From an uncultured Clostridia bacterium (lineage in GTDB: Bacteria; Bacillota; Clostridia; Christensenellales; Borkfalkiaceae), in NCBI GenBank assembly GCA_947627125.1, contig CANQUY010000025.1, forward strand, positions 1-16,544: a DNA stretch of 16,544 nt. Reading direction: 5' to 3'. Numbering within the stretch: the stretch's first letter is position 1; each line of letters starts with the position of its first letter. This document shows, piece after piece, positions 14,893-16,544 of this stretch. The notes beneath the pieces were generated by a model. The model ran no database searches. It was not told where the DNA came from and worked only from the letters and a program-made list of their open reading frames with translations. Position numbers and translations under genes: made by a program.

Positions 14893-15053
14893 ACGGAAGC
14901 AGTCCCCCGCCGCGTCATTCTGAGAAACGGAGCGGGAACGAAGAATCTCGCGGGGGCGTATACGGAAACAATGCGGTCGTTGCCCACCCCCCTACCCCCC
15001 TCCTCGGGAGGGGGCATGACTGCGTTGTGCTCCCGTTCTCAGCATGACGCCGC
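14893..15053 (+). repeat. Array C, compound unit 3: short TT element plus a GC element replaced in part by the G/C-rich repeat
   Basis: TT element 14910-14953 lacks about 20 nt of loop. The following GC element keeps its first bases (ATGCGG) and its right half (GACTGCGTTGTGC to CGCCGC), but its left half is replaced at about 14977-15017 by the CCCCCTACCCCCC/GGGAGGGGG repeat, on the strand opposite to the copies at 4489 and 11321. Confidence 0.75.
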
Positions 15054-15057
15054 CTCC

Positions 15058-15138
15058 ACGGAAGCAGTCCCCCGCCGCGTCATTCTGAGAAACGGAGCGG
15101 GACGAGAGGACGGGAACTAACCCGAAGAATCTCGCGGC
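15058..15138 (+). repeat. Array C, last unit: TT-subfamily element
   Basis: Linker ACGGAAGCAGTCC, then a TT element at 15074-15138 with 6-bp outer arms GCCGCG/CGCGGC. The following GC element is absent; AATATCCGTAAAGAGCG leads into the 3' end of the XRE gene. No plausible gene lies in 14384-15171. Confidence 0.75.
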
Positions 15139-15171
15139 GAATATCCGTAAAGAGCGCGCCGAGGCCAAACC

Positions 15172-15393
15172 TCACCCCTTTTTTATTTCGAGAATGTCAT
15201 CCGCGGAACAGCCGATAAAGTTGCACAGCTTGGATAAATTGGCCAGCGTCGGCTGTGCCCGTCCCGATAAATATTGGGAAACCGACGAGGAATCAATGCC
15301 GAGCGCACGCGCAATGTCGATTTTCCTCTTCCCGCTATGTTCGATTTCAAATTTGAGATTTGCCGTGATTTTTTCGTCAAGACTCATTTCCAT
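15172..15393 (-). CDS. XRE/Cro-CI family repressor
   Basis: Small DNA-binding protein of 73 residues, essentially one HTH_3 domain: helix one (EKITANLKFEIEHSG), the helix-turn-helix RKIDIARALGIDSSSVSQYL, then PTLANLSKLCNFIGCSADDIL. It has no oligomerisation or effector domain. It is divergent from a 44-codon gene; the 93 bp between the two starts holds a perfect promoter and three related operator-like sites, so autoregulation and control of the small gene are likely. The ATG at 15393 has no SD; a -10-like TAAAAT (15400-15405) ends 6 nt before it, again suggesting a leaderless message. A second ATG two codons in is possible. The region is clearly more A/T-rich than its neighbours. Confidence 0.9.
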   Translation of the reverse strand: MEMSLDEKITANLKFEIEHSGKRKIDIARALGIDSSSVSQYLSGRAQPTLANLSKLCNFIGCSADDILEIKKG

Positions 15394-15405
15394 GCCTATA
15401 TTTTA

Positions 15406-15471
15406 TTAGGCATTGCTTAAATTTTGCTTGACATTTGAGCATTGCCCAGATATAATTTAAGCAATGCTTAA
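15406..15471. promoter_or_regulatory. Three operator-like palindromes for the XRE repressor
   Basis: O1 TTAGGCATTGCTTAA (15406-15420), O2 TTGAGCATTGCCCAG (15435-15449) and O3 TTAAGCAATGCTTAA (15457-15471, a perfect palindrome around its central base). All share a GCATTGC core (O3 on the minus strand). Centres are 29 and 22 bp apart. O1 abuts the putative repressor -10, O2 fills the spacer of the small gene promoter and O3 covers its start site. O1 and O3 also form a 14-bp perfect inverted repeat. Confidence 0.8.
15428..15456 (+). promoter_or_regulatory. Perfect consensus sigma-70 promoter for the 44-codon gene
   Basis: TTGACA (15428-15433), 17-nt spacer, TATAAT (15451-15456). Both hexamers and the spacing are ideal. 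It must be very strong unless repressed, fitting the overlapping operators. Confidence 0.9.
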
Positions 15472-15486
15472 ACAGGAGGAAAAAGT

Positions 15487-15621
15487 ATGAGTGTAGAAGA
15501 ACTTGTCGCTCTGATCCGCACGGAGCTGAAAGACGACGTCATCGGCAGTATTTCTTATGAAGGAAACGTCATCACCGTGGAATTCACCGACGGCATTGTC
15601 CGCACCATCACGGTGGAGTGA
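15487..15621 (+). CDS. 44-residue acidic protein of unknown function
   Basis: A short gene of 44 codons plus stop, starting MSVEELVALIRTELKDD and ending IVRTITVE. AGGAGG lies 7 nt before the ATG, the promoter is perfect, and a terminator follows 15 nt after the stop, so this is a complete transcription unit despite its size. The product is acidic (nine Asp/Glu against three Lys/Arg), with a predicted amphipathic helix (residues 3-16) followed by three short beta strands (about 18-23, 27-33, 37-43). It has no signal peptide, membrane helix, Cys or recognisable motif. It does not look like a membrane toxin. It might be an antitoxin-like, antirepressor-like or other protein-binding factor, but I do not recognise the family. 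Confidence 0.75.
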   Translation: MSVEELVALIRTELKDDVIGSISYEGNVITVEFTDGIVRTITVE

Positions 15622-15635
15622 GTGTATGCGTAAAG

Positions 15636-15672
15636 AAAAGACCTTCGCCCGTCTTGGGGGAAGGCCTTTTTT
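15636..15672 (+). terminator. Intrinsic terminator after the 44-codon gene
   Basis: CCTTC-g-CCC (15642-15650) pairs with GGG-g-GAAGG (15656-15664) across a 5-nt loop and is followed by CCTTTTTT. Confidence 0.88.
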
Positions 15673-15735
15673 CATGGAAAGATGGACCGCGTTTGAGGGC
15701 GGGCAAGAATGAGCACACGGGCTCCCGTCAGTTTA

Positions 15736-15764
15736 CGAGATCCGCTCGCTACGCTCGGGATGAG
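15736..15764 (-). repeat. Array D: CCC-type hairpin
   Basis: CGAGATCCGCTCGCTACGC then TCGGGATGAG, the reverse complement of the hairpin inside the 72-bp units of array C. A partial TT arm (CAGAATGACGCG) follows at about 15772-15783. Confidence 0.7.
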
Positions 15765-15803
15765 GACGAAGCAGAATGACGCGAGGCGGACTGCTTCCGT
15801 GGG

Positions 15804-15870
15804 GGCGACGTCATGCTGAGAACGAAAGTATTACGAAGTCTACGAGAGTTGTACCGAAGCATCTCGCCGC
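15804..15870 (+). repeat. Array D: GC-subfamily inverted repeat
   Basis: Inner arms ATGCT/AGCAT, right outer arm CGCCGC with a degraded left arm (GCGACG). The loop is diverged from the array B and C copies. Confidence 0.7.
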
Positions 15871-15883
15871 ATAGAAAACGCCC

Positions 15884-15946
15884 CCGCGAGATTCTTCGGG
15901 TCAAGTCCCGTCCTTTCGTCCCGCTCCGTTTCTCAGAATGACGCGG
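15884..15946 (-). repeat. Array D: TT-subfamily inverted repeat
   Basis: CCGCG/CGCGG and ATTCT/AGAAT arms; the mirror orientation of the copies in array C on the other side of the XRE cassette. Confidence 0.75.
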
Positions 15947-15952
15947 GGCGGA

Positions 15953-16050
15953 CTGCTTCCGTTGGTTTTATGGGATCCTTCGCTACGCTCAGGATGAGCA
16001 CACAGGCTCCCGTTGGTTTTATGGGATCCTTCGCTACGCTCAGGATGAGC
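15953..16050 (-). repeat. Array D: two tandem 51-bp units with CC-subfamily hairpins
   Basis: The flank CTCCCGTTGGTTTTATGGG precedes each hairpin (GATCCTTCGCTACGC then TCAGGATGAGC). Hairpins begin at 15972 and 16023, a 51-bp period. The similar flank also precedes the hairpins at 4808 and 11276. No gene is visible in 15673-16080. Confidence 0.8.
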
Positions 16051-16080
16051 GCTCCCGTGCGTGTCCCCTGCCCCTTGTGT

Positions 16081-16542
16081 TCACCGCAGTTCCGCGCCCA
16101 AATTGTGAGCTAAATTTCCGACGATCTTTTTGAAGAAACCGTCCACCGTTTCGGGCGTGAGGCCCTTTTCGGCGTCGGGGGCGGGCGAGAAGGTCAGGCG
16201 GAACGCCATGCTCTTTTTATTTTCTCCCAGCCGCTTGTCGCGGTAGACGTCGAAGAGCTCTGCCCGTTTCACCGCCTTGCAGGCATGCAGAATGCACTCC
16301 GTCATCTCGGCGCAGGTGACCTTTTCGTCCACGACGACGGCGAGGTCCCGCTCCACGTCGGGGAATTTCGGCAGGTTATGATAGGAAATATCCCGCTTGA
16401 ACTTCTTCTTCATGCCGTCGTAGTCGAGTTCGGCGACGTAGACCTTTTTGTCGAGGGCGAGCTCCTCCGCGATCTCGGGATGCAGTTCCCCGAGGAAGCC
16501 GACTTCCCTCTCCCCGAGGAGGACCTTTGCCGAAATCCCCGT
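16081..16542 (-). CDS. pheT: Phenylalanine-tRNA ligase beta subunit, C-terminal part (cut by window edge)
   Basis: Last 153 residues of PheT, which with PheS charges tRNA-Phe in a cytoplasmic heterotetramer. The frame is open to the right edge. It first shows the end of the B3/4-to-catalytic-core-like region (GISAKVLLGEREVGFLGELH then KVYVAELDYDG), then the anticodon-binding FDX-ACB domain: LPKFPDVERDLAVVVDEKV, ELFDVYRDKRLGENKKSMAF and the C-terminal HNLGAELR. The ATG at 16413 lies inside the protein and is not a start. No intrinsic terminator is visible before array D, where the transcript would run out. Confidence 0.95.
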   Translation of the reverse strand, partial: TGISAKVLLGEREVGFLGELHPEIAEELALDKKVYVAELDYDGMKKKFKRDISYHNLPKFPDVERDLAVVVDEKVTCAEMTECILHACKAVKRAELFDVYRDKRLGENKKSMAFRLTFSPAPDAEKGLTPETVDGFFKKIVGNLAHNLGAELR

Positions 16543-16544
16543 GT

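Noticed and set aside
14669..15120. Open reading frames of 84 and 86 codons inside array C
   Set aside because: They are made of translated repeat units, contain duplicated peptide blocks, and have no SD or codon-use support.
15487..15621. The 44-codon gene as a small membrane toxin of a toxin-antitoxin pair
   Set aside because: The product is acidic and has no hydrophobic segment, unlike type I toxins; a toxin label cannot be supported.
10501..16544. tRNA, rRNA, IS transposase or RAYT gene that might explain the repeats
   Set aside because: No such gene is recognisable on either strand; any enzyme moving the repeats must be encoded elsewhere.

Overview
The window (about 60% GC by eye) looks like a chromosomal stretch of an endospore-forming member of the Clostridia. 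The evidence is a GerA-type germinant receptor operon, a sporulation-type polysaccharide deacetylase, Firmicute-like promoters and Shine-Dalgarno (SD) sites, and intrinsic terminators. Placement in a high-GC gut lineage such as Christensenellales is a guess.

Layout: (1) 3-3593 (+), a three-gene germination receptor operon, A (cut by the left edge), B and C, with coupled overlapping starts. (2) 3597-4259 (-), a hemolysin III/PAQR membrane protein, convergent with the C gene with only 3 nt between stops. (3) 4397-4835, a terminator and repeat array A. (4) 4884-7425 (-), a galactokinase, galactose mutarotase and zinc-ribbon membrane protein operon. (5) 7492-8169 (+), a NodB-type deacetylase whose 3' end overlaps by 47 nt (8123-10738, -) a Ca2+-type P-type ATPase. 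(6) 10834-11354, repeat array B with four exact-period 89-bp tandem copies. (7) 11372-12067 (-), a calcineurin-like phosphoesterase, divergent from (8) 12286-14334 (+), an EF-G-like GTPase with degenerate G motifs and its own terminator. (9) 14433-15138, repeat array C. (10) 15172-15672, a compact low-GC divergent cassette: an XRE repressor (-) facing an unlisted 44-codon gene (+) with a perfect consensus promoter and three repressor-like operators. (11) 15736-16050, repeat array D. (12) 16081-16542 (-), the C-terminal end of pheT, cut by the right edge.

The most striking non-coding signal is a family of about 20 imperfect inverted repeats. They fall into sequence subfamilies whose arms change in a compensatory way (ATTCT/AGAAT, ATGCT/AGCAT, ATCCT/AGGAT) around the same conserved mismatches, which implies selection on a folded form. 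Every array lies at the 3' end of at least one gene. The second is the self-contained XRE/44-aa switch between arrays C and D. The third is a set of genes (galK, the phosphoesterase, possibly the XRE gene) with a -10 box exactly 6 nt upstream of ATG, suggesting leaderless transcripts.
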